39,977 nt of DNA from NCBI GenBank assembly GCA_902778995.1, contig CACYZW010000050.1, forward strand, positions 1-39,977, written 5' to 3'. The stretch is from an uncultured Eubacteriales bacterium. Its GTDB lineage: Bacteria; Bacillota; Clostridia; Christensenellales; Aristaeellaceae. The notes under the pieces are model-generated. The model did no database searches, was not told the DNA's origin, and saw only the letters and a list, made by a program, of their open reading frames with translations. The first letter of the stretch is position 1. Every line of letters begins with the position of its first letter. Position numbers and translations under genes: made by a program. Positions 1 to 8,319 of this stretch are shown here, piece by piece.

Positions 1-40
1 ATTATCTGCGATAATCAAGCAAAATCTGTCGGGGGATGTC

Positions 41-100
41 TCGAAGGGGGACCCGTCCCCCTTCGACAGTTACTGCGAAGCCGCAGGCTGAGCAGTAACT
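41..100. terminator. Two adjacent hairpins downstream of the amidotransferase gene
   Basis: A 12-bp inverted repeat at 41-52/55-66 (TCGAAGGGGGAC and its complement) is followed by a 9-bp one at 68-76/92-100 (AGTTACTGC and its complement) with a smaller inner stem. They lie just beyond the stop codon of the minus-strand gene ending at 106, so they probably terminate it. No clean U-tract is visible, and the pair could also be an intergenic repeat. The gene to the left lies outside the window. Confidence 0.45.
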
Positions 101-105
101 CCCCG

Positions 106-807
106 TCATTCGCAAGCCTCAACGAACGCCCGGAAGATGGCCCGGGCGTCCGCGCTGGTCTTCCAGGCGAATTCCGGGTGCCACTGCACGGCCCAGAGGA
201 AGCGCTGGCCGGGATGGTATGCGGCCTCTGTAAGAGCGTCGGGGGACAGGGCCATGGGCCTGAGGCACAGCGCGAGCTTGCGCACGGCCTGGTGATGGTA
301 GCTGTTTACGCCGAGGGTGTTTTTCCCCAGGAGTCGCGCCAGCGGTTCGCCTGGCAGCAGCTCGACCTGGTGGGAGGGCGCGTCGTAGGGCGCGCGCTGT
401 CGGTGGCAGACGTCCGAGGGGTGCTGGGTGGGCAGGTCCTGCCACAGCGTGCCGCCCAGGGCGGCGTTGACGAACTGTATGCCCCGGCATATGCCCAGCA
501 CGGGCATGTCCAGCGCCATGGCCCGGCGCAGCAGGCCTGTCTCCATGGCGTCCCGCCGGGGGCAGGTCTCGCCGCATTCCGGCAGGGGCGTCTGGCCGTA
601 GAGGGCCGGGGACACGTCCTGGCCGCCCGTCAGCAGAAGGCCGTCGCACAGGGCGCACAGGCGGTCGAGATCGCCGCCGTCGTCCGTCAGCGGCATCATC
701 ATCGGCAGACCGCCGGCGTCGGCGACGCCCTCCATGTAACCGGGCAGCATCCACAGGCTGTCCCGGGCGGCGTCCACCAGTGGGACCAGGCCGATTATGG
801 GCTTCAT
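106..807 (-). CDS. Class I glutamine amidotransferase-like / gamma-glutamyl-GABA hydrolase family (peptidase C26)
   Basis: A 233-residue cytoplasmic protein, the usual length for the PuuD-like C26 family, which hydrolyses gamma-glutamyl amides such as gamma-glutamyl-GABA. Visible motifs are LLLTGGQDVSP (residues 57-67), the nucleophile elbow GICRG with Cys107, and AVQWHPEF with His210 and Glu212, so the Cys-His-Glu triad is complete. The ATG is preceded by GGGAGG at 8 nt and by a strong SigA promoter at 898-926. It is monocistronic, divergent from the amino-acid transporter operon. The exact amide substrate cannot be told; a link to glutamate or polyamine salvage is inference. Confidence 0.9.
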   Translation of the reverse strand: MKPIIGLVPLVDAARDSLWMLPGYMEGVADAGGLPMMMPLTDDGGDLDRLCALCDGLLLTGGQDVSPALYGQTPLPECGETCPRRDAMETGLLRRAMALDMPVLGICRGIQFVNAALGGTLWQDLPTQHPSDVCHRQRAPYDAPSHQVELLPGEPLARLLGKNTLGVNSYHHQAVRKLALCLRPMALSPDALTEAAYHPGQRFLWAVQWHPEFAWKTSADARAIFRAFVEACE

Positions 808-897
808 AGGCGTAACCTCCCAGTGAGGCGTGTCGCGCTGTCGACGGGCTGCGACGCCTTGCGGCGCGCTTTTGCCGGCAGATTTGCCTCGCCTGTA

Positions 898-926
898 AGT
901 ATAGCATCATGGCGCGGGCTTGTCAA
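898..926 (-). promoter_or_regulatory. SigA promoter for the C26 amidotransferase gene
   Basis: On the minus strand TTGACA (921-926), a 17-nt spacer and TATACT (898-903), with an extended TGC just before the -10. It points at the gene starting at 807, leaving a leader of about 85 nt. Confidence 0.85.
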
Positions 927-956
927 TCCGCGTGTGAATAAAGATGCACGCGAAAG

Positions 957-1001
957 CTGCATTTTTTCGGAGACAAGGGTATAATTATACTAAAAATGCA
1001 G
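957..1001. promoter_or_regulatory. Inverted repeats between two divergent promoters, possible operator
   Basis: A 10-bp inverted repeat (CTGCATTTTT at 957-966, AAAAATGCAG at 992-1001) flanks a 12-bp perfect palindrome GTATAATTATAC (979-990). The whole AT-rich block lies between the minus-strand promoter at 898-926 and the plus-strand promoter at 1031-1059, where a regulator could control both genes. No regulator gene is next to it. The rest of the 808-1112 gap holds only these promoters. Confidence 0.4.
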
Positions 1002-1030
1002 GATTTTGATTTGATTAATGCAAATTTTGC

Positions 1031-1059
1031 TTGACAGCGCTGCATCGCTTTACTATAAT
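1031..1059 (+). promoter_or_regulatory. Consensus SigA promoter for the amino-acid ABC operon
   Basis: A perfect TTGACA (1031-1036) and perfect TATAAT (1054-1059) separated by 17 nt. Transcription should start near 1066, about 47 nt before the binding-protein start codon. Confidence 0.92.
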
Positions 1060-1112
1060 GAAAGCGTGTCCGTTTCAGGGCACATATCGAAACGACCGAG
1101 GAGGCAATCACC

Positions 1113-1853
1113 ATGAAAAAAATCGTCGCCGTTCTGTTGAGCGCCGTCATGCTGCTTTGCGCGGGCGCCGCGCTGGCCGAGGATTACGCCATCGCCACCG
1201 ATACCGCTTTCCGTCCCTTCGAGTATACCGATGAAACCGGCACGCTGGTGGGCATCGACGTGGAGATCCTGGCGGCCATCGCCGAGGATCAGGGCTTTAC
1301 CTACACCATCGAACCCCTGGGCTGGGATGCCTCCATCGCCGCCTGCCAGGCCGGCCAGAAGGACGGCATGATCGCCGGCGCTTCCATCACCGACGCCCGC
1401 AAGGAATCCGGCTGGATCTTCTCCGACGGCTACTACAACGCCACCCAGTCCATGGCCGTGGCCCAGGGCAGCGCCGTCGCGGGCTTCGAGGATTTGAAGG
1501 ACAAATCCGTGGCCGTTAAGATCGGCACCATGAGCAAGGACTACGCCGACAGCCTGGCCGGGGAGTACGGCTTCACCGTGGTGACCTTCGAAAGCTCCCC
1601 CGACGTATACCAGGCGGTCATCGGCGGCCAGTGCGCGGCCTGCTTTGACGACACCCCCATCATGGCCGACTACATCAAGAGCAACGGCGTGCCGCTGCAG
1701 CTGGTGGACGGCACCGCCAACGAGGGCGCGGACTACGGCTTCGCCGTGTTCTCCCCCGACAAGCAGGAGCTGGTGGACAAGTTCAACGCGGGCCTGGCCA
1801 ACATCAAAGCCAGCGGCGCGTATGACGAGATCCTGGCGAAGTACCTGGGCTGA
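1113..1853 (+). CDS. Amino-acid ABC transporter substrate-binding protein (family 3)
   Basis: A 246-residue extracytoplasmic solute-binding protein that captures an amino acid for the permease and ATPase encoded next. The signal peptide (about residues 1-22, ending ALA-ED) has no lipobox, because its only cysteine is preceded by LL, so anchoring is unclear. The mature part shows family-3 features: FRPFEYTDETGTLVGIDVEI near the N-terminus, GWDASIAACQAGQKDGMIAG, and a later PDVYQAVIGGQCAACF segment in lobe II. ATG with GAGGAGG at about 8 nt. Specificity is probably for polar amino acids (Gln, Glu, Arg, Cys types), but the sequence does not settle it. Confidence 0.92.
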   Translation: MKKIVAVLLSAVMLLCAGAALAEDYAIATDTAFRPFEYTDETGTLVGIDVEILAAIAEDQGFTYTIEPLGWDASIAACQAGQKDGMIAGASITDARKESGWIFSDGYYNATQSMAVAQGSAVAGFEDLKDKSVAVKIGTMSKDYADSLAGEYGFTVVTFESSPDVYQAVIGGQCAACFDDTPIMADYIKSNGVPLQLVDGTANEGADYGFAVFSPDKQELVDKFNAGLANIKASGAYDEILAKYLG

Positions 1854-1884
1854 TTAAACCGGATTGACGGCATTGATTCCATAC

Positions 1885-1919
1885 CCGTGTAGGGGCGGCG
1901 CGACGCCGCCCCTACACGG
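1885..1919. repeat. 16-bp hairpin between binding-protein and permease genes
   Basis: CCGTGTAGGGGCGGCG (1885-1900) and its exact complement (1904-1919) enclose a 3-nt loop. Intergenic GTAGGGGCG hairpins of this look are widespread dispersed repeats in bacteria. Its place between the two genes would let it protect the upstream message from 3' decay or cause partial termination, giving more binding protein than permease. That role is inference. Confidence 0.6.
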
Positions 1920-1949
1920 CGTCATTCTCAGGGAAAGAAGGTCGGCACA

Positions 1950-2610
1950 TTGACGAGAATCATCACCACCTACGGCCCGCTGCTGGCGGTCGCGATGGGC
2001 CAGACGCTGCTGCTGGCGCTGTACGGCCTGTTCTTCGCCTGCATCATCGGCATGATCGTGGGCATCATGAGCGTACTCGAAAGCCGGGTATGTCGCGCCA
2101 TCGCGGCGGTGTTTGTCAACCTGATTCGTGGCGTTCCGATGATCGTGCTGGCCTATTTCATATTCTTCGGCGTGCCCTACCTGTGGAATTCGATACTGGG
2201 CATCGGCGGCTTGACGCTGACGGCGCTGCAGGCGGGTTCCATCTGCCTGGCGCTGAACTGCGGGGCTTACATGGCCGAGATCATCCGCGCCGGCATCGAG
2301 TCGGTGGACGTGGGCCAGATGGAGGCCGCGCGCTCGCTGGGCCTGCCCTGGTGGCGGTCGATGGTCCGCGTGGTGCTGCCCCAGGCCATCCGCACGATGA
2401 TCCCCAGCATCATCAACCAGTTTATCATCACGCTGAAGGATACCTCGATCCTGTCGGTCATCGGCTTTCCGGAGCTGGTCAACACGGCCAAGAACGTGGT
2501 GGCGGCCACGTTCATGTCGTTCCAGACCTGGGCCATCGTGGGCGCGATGTACCTGATCGTGATACTGCTGCTGCAGCGCGCCGCCAAGGTGTTGGAGAGG
2601 AGGCTCAAGT

Positions 2611-2621
<11 letters not shown>
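1950..2621 (+). CDS. Amino-acid ABC transporter permease (His/Glu/Gln/Arg family)
   Basis: A 223-residue inner-membrane permease, normal length for the family. Hydrophobic segments cover about residues 10-45, 53-80, 90-112, 150-170 and 190-215. The EAA loop that contacts the ATPase is at about 125-155 ([20 protein letters not shown]). The start is TTG at 1950, chosen because AAGAAGG lies 7 nt upstream and the reading frame begins there. It overlaps the ATPase gene by 11 nt, so the two are probably translationally coupled. Confidence 0.92.
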
Positions 2622-3350
<729 letters not shown>

Positions 3351-3354
<4 letters not shown>

Positions 3355-3400
3355 TACAATAACGGCGGAGCCGGAAATCGGCTCCGCCGTTGTGTATCAC
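3351..3400. terminator. Bidirectional terminator between convergent genes
   Basis: A 13-bp stem (AACGGCGGAGCCG at 3361-3373 with its complement at 3379-3391) is extended by an outer arm GTGATACA (3351-3358) pairing with 3393-3400. The outer arm contains the stop codon of the ATPase gene. It lies between that gene and the dehydrogenase gene ending at 3406 on the other strand, so it can serve both. Confidence 0.8.
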
Positions 3401-3405
3401 AGGGG

Positions 3406-4512
3406 TCAATCCCAGGGGAATCTGTACTTGTCCTTCAGGCCGGTCTCCGCGCGGAGCTGGGTCAGCTCGCCCTGCACGGAATCGTTGATGGGCACGCCGT
3501 CCTTGCGGGCCAGGCGGATCTCGTATTCCTTCTCCCCGGCGGTGTAGATGCGCTCGGCCCCGGGCATCCTTCGGGAGGCGCGCACTTCGCGGATGATGTC
3601 GCCCGCCTTTTTGCGGCAGAGCGCCTCGCCCATGAAGTGGTCGGTGTCGATGGCGATGAAGAAGTGGCCCAAGCGGGGCGCGCACTTCTGGCCGTTCTCG
3701 TCCACGCCGTTCAGCTGCTTGCCGTAGTAGCCGTCGGAGAGCACGGAGGACAAAAATTCCACGAACATGGCGAAGCCGTAGCCTTTGTAGCCGCCCAGCA
3801 GCTCGCCGATGCCGCCCACGGTCACCAGGGCGGCGGTGTTCTGGCGGATGCGCTTCAGCGCAGCGCCCGCGTCGCCGGTCAGGGGCGCGCCGTCCTCGCC
3901 GATTACGGTGCCGGGGACCACGTCGTGGCCGATGCGTTCGTAGTATTCAAACTTGCCGTTCTGGGTGATGGAGGTGGCGCAGTCGAAGTTGAAATCGAAG
4001 GGCTCGTCGGTGGGCACGCCCAGGGTGAAGGGGTTGGTGCCGAACATGCCCTCGGTGCCCCAGGTGGGCGCGACGGAGGGGCGGGCGTTGGTGCCGGTCA
4101 TGCCGATGCAGCCGGCCTTCGTGGCCATGGAGGTATAGTAGCCGGCGATGCCGTAGTGACAGCTGTTGCGGGCCACCACCATGCCCATGCCGTATTCCTT
4201 CGCCTTTTGTATCGCCAGCGTCATGGATTTGTAGCCGATCACCTGACCCATGCCGTCGTGACCGTCCACCACGGCGGTGGTGGGGGTCTCCTTGATGATT
4301 TCATAGCGGGTCACGGGCTTCTGGACGCCGGACTTAATGCGGTCCAGATAGATGGGCTTGAAGCGGTTGCAGCCGTGGGATTCGATGCCCCGGCGATCGC
4401 TTTCCAGCAGCACGTCGGCACAGATGGCCGCGTCCGCCTCCGGCACCCCGTATTTGACAAAGACGTCGATGACGAAATTCGTAATGGTGTTCCAGTCGAC
4501 AATATGTATCAA
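3406..4512 (-). CDS. Malate/L-lactate dehydrogenase-type oxidoreductase (Ldh2 family)
   Basis: A 368-residue NAD(P)-dependent 2-hydroxyacid dehydrogenase of the Ldh_2/ComC/YlbC group, structurally unrelated to classical LDH. It carries RGIESHG (41-47), VARNSCHYGIAGYY with His119, and GTNPFTLGVP around 158-167, all family marks. Members oxidise malate, sulfolactate, ureidoglycolate or similar acids, and the substrate here is unknown. The start is TTG at 4512 with AAAGGAGG 8 nt before it, under a promoter at 4583-4611. Monocistronic and convergent with the ABC operon. Confidence 0.9.
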   Translation of the reverse strand: MIHIVDWNTITNFVIDVFVKYGVPEADAAICADVLLESDRRGIESHGCNRFKPIYLDRIKSGVQKPVTRYEIIKETPTTAVVDGHDGMGQVIGYKSMTLAIQKAKEYGMGMVVARNSCHYGIAGYYTSMATKAGCIGMTGTNARPSVAPTWGTEGMFGTNPFTLGVPTDEPFDFNFDCATSITQNGKFEYYERIGHDVVPGTVIGEDGAPLTGDAGAALKRIRQNTAALVTVGGIGELLGGYKGYGFAMFVEFLSSVLSDGYYGKQLNGVDENGQKCAPRLGHFFIAIDTDHFMGEALCRKKAGDIIREVRASRRMPGAERIYTAGEKEYEIRLARKDGVPINDSVQGELTQLRAETGLKDKYRFPWD

Positions 4513-4582
4513 GGTGGTCTCCTCCTTTGCCGGTTGAATGTCGCAGTGCGAGGGCGCGGGGTAACGCGCCTTTTTGCCAAAC

Positions 4583-4611
4583 AGTATAGCAGATTAATCC
4601 CTGTAAATCAA
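4583..4611 (-). promoter_or_regulatory. SigA promoter for the Ldh2-type dehydrogenase
   Basis: On the minus strand TTGATT (4606-4611), 17 nt, TATACT (4583-4588), with TGC directly before the -10. The leader to the TTG start is about 65 nt. Confidence 0.8.
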
Positions 4612-4834
4612 TCCCGTGTCGATGGTGGACTGAGATTGGGAAAGCATAGAATTGTCATAGATGGGTAATAGTTATGCAATAAATGAACAGAAAAGCAACG
4701 ATTATTGCCGCGTTAAGATGGGAAACAATGGAGAGATACACGGTAAATATGACGTAAATATGCGGCCTGAGGAGCCATTATGTCAGGTTTACGCCTGGAA
4801 TAGGATGGAAATGTGACCAGGAAAGACCAAAGTC

Positions 4835-4948
4835 TGTGGACATAAAAATATGCATGCCGCCCAACATGTGGAAAAACCCGAAAAAATCCGATAAATTAGG
4901 CGTTTTGTCCCCTGTTCCTGTGGATAACTGTGTGGACAATGTGGATTT
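4835..4948 (-). other. Cluster of five DnaA-box-like 9-mers
   Basis: On the plus strand the complements of DnaA boxes read TGTGGACAT (4835), TGTGGAAAA (4867), TGTGGATAA (4919, a perfect TTATCCACA box), TGTGGACAA (4931) and TGTGGATTT (4940). All five have the same orientation within 114 bp, and the last two abut. They lie in the largest gene-free gap of the window (4513-5501), which is clearly more AT-rich than its surroundings, with runs at 4870-4900 and 5260-5490. This resembles a replication-origin module or an ectopic DnaA-binding cluster. No dnaA or dnaN is nearby. The rest of the gap holds one dispersed repeat and two promoters; no gene is convincing there. Confidence 0.6.
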
Positions 4949-5160
4949 CTGCATAACGCATGCAGTGAATATACACGTCGAGCATACAATTTATGTCCGC
5001 TCTTGTAACAAATTCAGTTGGATACAGCCGAGCGAGGACAGGGAACTGGGACAGCGGGCGCACGGGGCTGTCTCAAAACGGAAAAGCCGCGGCGTCCACG
5101 CCGCTGCGGCAGCGGCCAAGGGTCGGCGGTTAGCCCTCAGGGCCGCCGCCTTCAGCCGCC

Positions 5161-5222
5161 GCAAAGAGAGCCGGGTATGGCGACAGATTGCCGCCGCTGC
5201 ATGCGCCACAGGCCGCGCTTCC
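5161..5222 (-). repeat. Dispersed repeat, copy 1 (partial)
   Basis: Read on the minus strand, this segment aligns over about 60 nt with 8335-8400. Shared stretches include GGCGGCAA, TACCCGGCT and GCATG at matching spacing. It is non-coding and lies in the gap before the first envelope gene. Confidence 0.55.
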
Positions 5223-5432
5223 ACCTGCATTCGCAGCTAAGTACCGTTCAAATTCCCGTGATGTTGATTCAAAATGTGACGAAGGAGAGCGCATATTTTG
5301 AAGATAATTGGCACAGTCGGTCACATTTTTGCCTGATAGCGCCACAAAAAGGCGACAATTCGACCCCAATATTTATTAAATTTGTAAATATATCGGAAGT
5401 ATATACTTATTGTGTATTCTTCAACGATTTAT

Positions 5433-5461
5433 TGCCTCTCACCTTTTTAACATGCTATAAT
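5433..5461 (+). promoter_or_regulatory. Extended -10 SigA promoter of the first envelope gene
   Basis: TTGCCT (5433-5438), 17 nt, TATAAT (5456-5461) with TGC in front. The start codon follows about 40 nt downstream. The preceding 170 nt are AT-rich. Confidence 0.75.
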
Positions 5462-5501
5462 CTACATAAATTTACAGTATGCGGCAGGGAGGATAATCAA
5501 T

Positions 5502-5963
5502 ATGAAAAAGACGGTCATAACGATTCTGGCGATATCGCTGCTTGTCACCATGTTCTGTGCGCAGGCCATGGCCAGCTACGGCGATATCACCGCCAAGACG
5601 ACGAAGGTTTATGCCGACACCGCGATGAAGAAATACGTTGGCTCGATTCCCGCCTACACGGCGCTGGTGGTGCGCTCCAACGATTCCTTCACCGACGTCT
5701 ACATCAACGGCAAGGTGTATTACGTCAAGTCCTCGGATCTGCTGAACAAGGCATTCGACTGCAAGTATGTGGCCGTTCTGACGAGCGGCACGAAGATCTA
5801 CCAGCAGGCTGACACCGACGCCAACGATTACAAGCTGAAGAAGAACGTCGCGGTGCAGATCTGCAAGGTCAAGGGCGAGTGGGCGCTGGTTCAGAGCCTG
5901 GGCGAGCGCGGCCTGTACGCCTTCGTGAAGATCAGCAAGCTGAAGAACATCACCAGGGTTTGA
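5502..5963 (+). CDS. Secreted protein with two SH3-like modules
   Basis: A 153-residue exported protein. The signal peptide spans about residues 1-25 (cleavage after AMA). Two beta-rich modules follow: about 27-80, containing TTKVYADTAMKKYVGSIPAY and VYYVKSSDLL, and about 85-150, containing GTKIYQQADTD and GLYAFVKISKL. Both have the layout of bacterial SH3 domains: a variable start, a central VxV strand, and a closing Y/FVK(S/I)S strand. Such domains bind peptidoglycan or surface partners. GGGAGGA precedes the ATG. It is the first of a series of related envelope genes running to 13841. Precise function unknown. Confidence 0.75.
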   Translation: MKKTVITILAISLLVTMFCAQAMASYGDITAKTTKVYADTAMKKYVGSIPAYTALVVRSNDSFTDVYINGKVYYVKSSDLLNKAFDCKYVAVLTSGTKIYQQADTDANDYKLKKNVAVQICKVKGEWALVQSLGERGLYAFVKISKLKNITRV

Positions 5964-6004
5964 CGCGAAGGGAAAACGCGAACAGAAGACGCGAACAGAA
6001 GACG

Positions 6005-6042
6005 CGCAAAGGGGAGCTCTCCCGATGGGGCTCCCCTTTGCG
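6005..6042 (+). terminator. Hairpin after the two-SH3 gene
   Basis: A 13-bp perfect stem, CGCAAAGGGGAGC (6005-6017) with its complement at 6030-6042, and a 12-nt loop. The descending arm ends in CCCCTTTGCG, so the U-tract is short. Probable terminator. Confidence 0.6.
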
Positions 6043-6147
6043 ATGTCATGGGGGCGGGACAAACCGGGCAAAGTATGGCAATTTTGAAACCGGGCAGTAA
6101 AAAAAAACCTACAATTTTGGAAGTGATATCGCCCGGATTGGATTTTA

Positions 6148-6156
6148 TGCTATAAT
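6148..6156 (+). promoter_or_regulatory. Extended -10 promoter of the 696-residue repeat protein
   Basis: TGCTATAAT at 6148-6156, 40 nt before the ATG. The -35 position (6128-6133) is poor, so the extended -10 likely carries recognition. The same TGC-TATAAT form drives the preceding gene. Confidence 0.65.
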
Positions 6157-6195
6157 CATCGTGATGACATATCATTTTATGGAAAGGAGCGAACG

Positions 6196-8286
6196 ATGAT
6201 GAGAAGGAAGATCTTGTGCCTGGCGCTGAGCCTGGCGCTGCTTGTGACGGCGCTTCCCTTTGCCCTTGGCGAAGCGGACGCCGCCGGGCAGACCCGCAGG
6301 CTGCGCTTGGGAAGCTCGATTTACACCATTGAAATCGATGCGAGCTATGTATACGGTGAAATGACGGAGGAGGACGTGGCCGTCGGCCAGGTGGCCTACC
6401 TCTACAGCGACAGTCTGGCGGTTGACTTCGACATCTATCAATTTGAAAATGTCGACGGCAGCGAGACGCTGGAGGCATTCGTCAACAAAAAGGCGGGCGA
6501 GAAGGACAATGTCGAAGCGCTTGTCACGGACGGTGTGATCAACGGCATACCGGCGGGCTGGTTCCGCACGGCGGCTATGTACAACGGCGTGGAATACCAG
6601 ACCGTCGCCTATATCCTGGGGGACGGCGACGAATTCGTGGAAATCGTGTTCTGGCTGGACGGCGAGGACGCCGAGGCCAGGGTGCAGGGCATGATGAATA
6701 CCCTGGCCATGGAGAACCTGATTCCGATTCAGCTGGGCAGCTCGCCCTATTGGGTGTTCTGCAGCGCCGGCTTCCACGAGGGCGGCATGACCAGCGAGGA
6801 CGTGGCGGAGCATCAGGTGGCCTACTGGGTGAACGATGATGCGCAGCTGGATTTCGTCGTCTACTGCTTCGGCAAGGCGGGCCTGCCCGAACGCCTGGCG
6901 GACTACGTGGCCGAGGAGGCCGCGAGCTATGAGAGCGTCAGCCAGATCGTGCCCGAGACGACGGTCAACGGCATACCGGTGGGCTGGTATCGCACGGTGG
7001 AGGAATACGAGGGCAAGGAATACAACACGCTGACCTGCGTGCTGGACGCGGGACAGGAATACGTCGAAATCGTGTTCTGGCCGGAGGGGCTGACTGCCAG
7101 CTCGGAGGCCGACGCGATTCTCCAGTCCCTGTGGATGGACGAGATCGACCCTCAGGCGGAGGCGGAGGACGCCGGGTCTGAAGAAGCCGGGCCTGATACA
7201 GCCGGGCCTGATGCCGAAACCGCAACCGAAGCGACGGACGCCCAGGTCGAAGGGGATGCCGAATCGGTTGAAAAAACCATCGAAGCGATGATCGAGGCGA
7301 TGGACAAGACAGGGGAAGAGACCGAAGAAGGCGAAAAGGAAGTCCCGGCGGCAGCGGAAGACGCTGCGGGCGGCGGGGAGACAGCCGTCGCAGCCACGGC
7401 GGAAGACGCGGTGGAAGCGCCCGCCCGGGACGGACAGCCCCCCGTGGAGGGCATAACGACCGATGAGGCCGCCGAAGGTGGGGAACCGGTGGTCGAATCG
7501 GTCCTCGAGGCCTCCGCCGAAGGTGAGGAACCGGTGGTCGAATCGGTCCTCGAAGCCCCGGCTGAAGATGGGGAGCCGGCGGTCGAATCGGTCCTCGAGG
7601 CCTCCGCCGAAGGTGAGGAACCGGTGGTCGAATCGGTCCTCGAAGCCCCGGCTGAAGATGGGGAGCCGGCGATCGAATCGGCCCTCGAAGCTCCCGCCGA
7701 AGGCGAAAAGGAAGTCGCTGAGGCGGGCGATGAAGCGACGAAGACGATCCGCCTGGGAACGTCCGCCTTCGTTTTGACCGTCCCCGCAGGCTTTACCGAG
7801 GGCGAGATGACCCAGGAGGATATCGACGACGACCAGGTGGCCTATTACTACAGCAAAAAAACCCCGTTGGACTTCGATGTCTACCAGTTCAGCAAGGACG
7901 GCTATCCCAACGCGCTGGCGGAGTACGCGGCGGAGGAGGTCAACGGCTACAACGAGGTCAGTCAGCTGGTGACCGACGGCGAGGTCAACGGCATACCCGC
8001 CGCCTGGTACCGCACCGTCGAGGTCTACCAGGACGCGTCGTTCAACACGCTTACCTATATACTGGACGGCGGCGACGAATACGTGGAGATCGTCTTTTGG
8101 CTGGATGGGGACAATGCCGACGCCGAGGCCGATGCCATCGTCCGCACGCTGAGCATCAGCGCGGCGGAGGACACTGTCACTGAGGCAGTTGAGGAAGAGG
8201 GAGAGCTGATCGAAGCCGGAACGGAAAGCGCGGAGGCGACCCCTGCCACCGATGCCGAGGGCAATGCGGTCGACGCCGGGGAATAA
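6196..8286 (+). CDS. Secreted triple-repeat acidic protein of unknown function
   Basis: A 696-residue exported protein with a signal peptide at about 1-25. It holds three homologous modules of about 135 residues at 36-171, 178-311 and 518-652. Each begins LGxS/T and contains G(E/G)MTxEDV/I, (Q)VAYxxxxxxxLDFxxYxF, VNGIPxGW(Y/F)RT and EYVEIVFW. Modules 2 and 3 are separated by an Ala/Glu-rich linker (312-517) that includes five 15-residue tandem repeats (426-500). The C-terminus is also acidic. No catalytic motif is visible. The beta-rich pattern and Gly-Ile-Pro loops suggest a binding module. GGAAAGGAG precedes the two ATGs. I do not recognise the family. Confidence 0.85.
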   Translation: MMRRKILCLALSLALLVTALPFALGEADAAGQTRRLRLGSSIYTIEIDASYVYGEMTEEDVAVGQVAYLYSDSLAVDFDIYQFENVDGSETLEAFVNKKAGEKDNVEALVTDGVINGIPAGWFRTAAMYNGVEYQTVAYILGDGDEFVEIVFWLDGEDAEARVQGMMNTLAMENLIPIQLGSSPYWVFCSAGFHEGGMTSEDVAEHQVAYWVNDDAQLDFVVYCFGKAGLPERLADYVAEEAASYESVSQIVPETTVNGIPVGWYRTVEEYEGKEYNTLTCVLDAGQEYVEIVFWPEGLTASSEADAILQSLWMDEIDPQAEAEDAGSEEAGPDTAGPDAETATEATDAQVEGDAESVEKTIEAMIEAMDKTGEETEEGEKEVPAAAEDAAGGGETAVAATAEDAVEAPARDGQPPVEGITTDEAAEGGEPVVESVLEASAEGEEPVVESVLEAPAEDGEPAVESVLEASAEGEEPVVESVLEAPAEDGEPAIESALEAPAEGEKEVAEAGDEATKTIRLGTSAFVLTVPAGFTEGEMTQEDIDDDQVAYYYSKKTPLDFDVYQFSKDGYPNALAEYAAEEVNGYNEVSQLVTDGEVNGIPAAWYRTVEVYQDASFNTLTYILDGGDEYVEIVFWLDGDNADAEADAIVRTLSISAAEDTVTEAVEEEGELIEAGTESAEATPATDAEGNAVDAGE
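7471..7695 (+). repeat. In-frame 45-bp tandem repeat, five units
   Basis: Five 45-bp units at 7471, 7516, 7561, 7606 and 7651 encode variants of AE(G/D)(G/E)EPVVESVLEA(S/P). Alternate units are closest to each other: units 2 and 4, and units 3 and 5, are nearly identical, giving a 90-bp higher-order repeat. The array should be prone to length variation without frame loss. Confidence 0.9.
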
Positions 8287-8319
8287 TCAGCGCGCGGCTC
8301 TGAAACACTTCAGGCATTT

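Noticed and set aside
4836-5240. Possible coding sequence in the DnaA-box gap
   Set aside because: The frame has no ribosome site and runs through the DnaA-like repeats and a dispersed repeat; nothing in its product resembles a protein family.
7471-7695. CRISPR-like array
   Set aside because: The repeats are contiguous 45-bp coding units without spacers and stay in frame.
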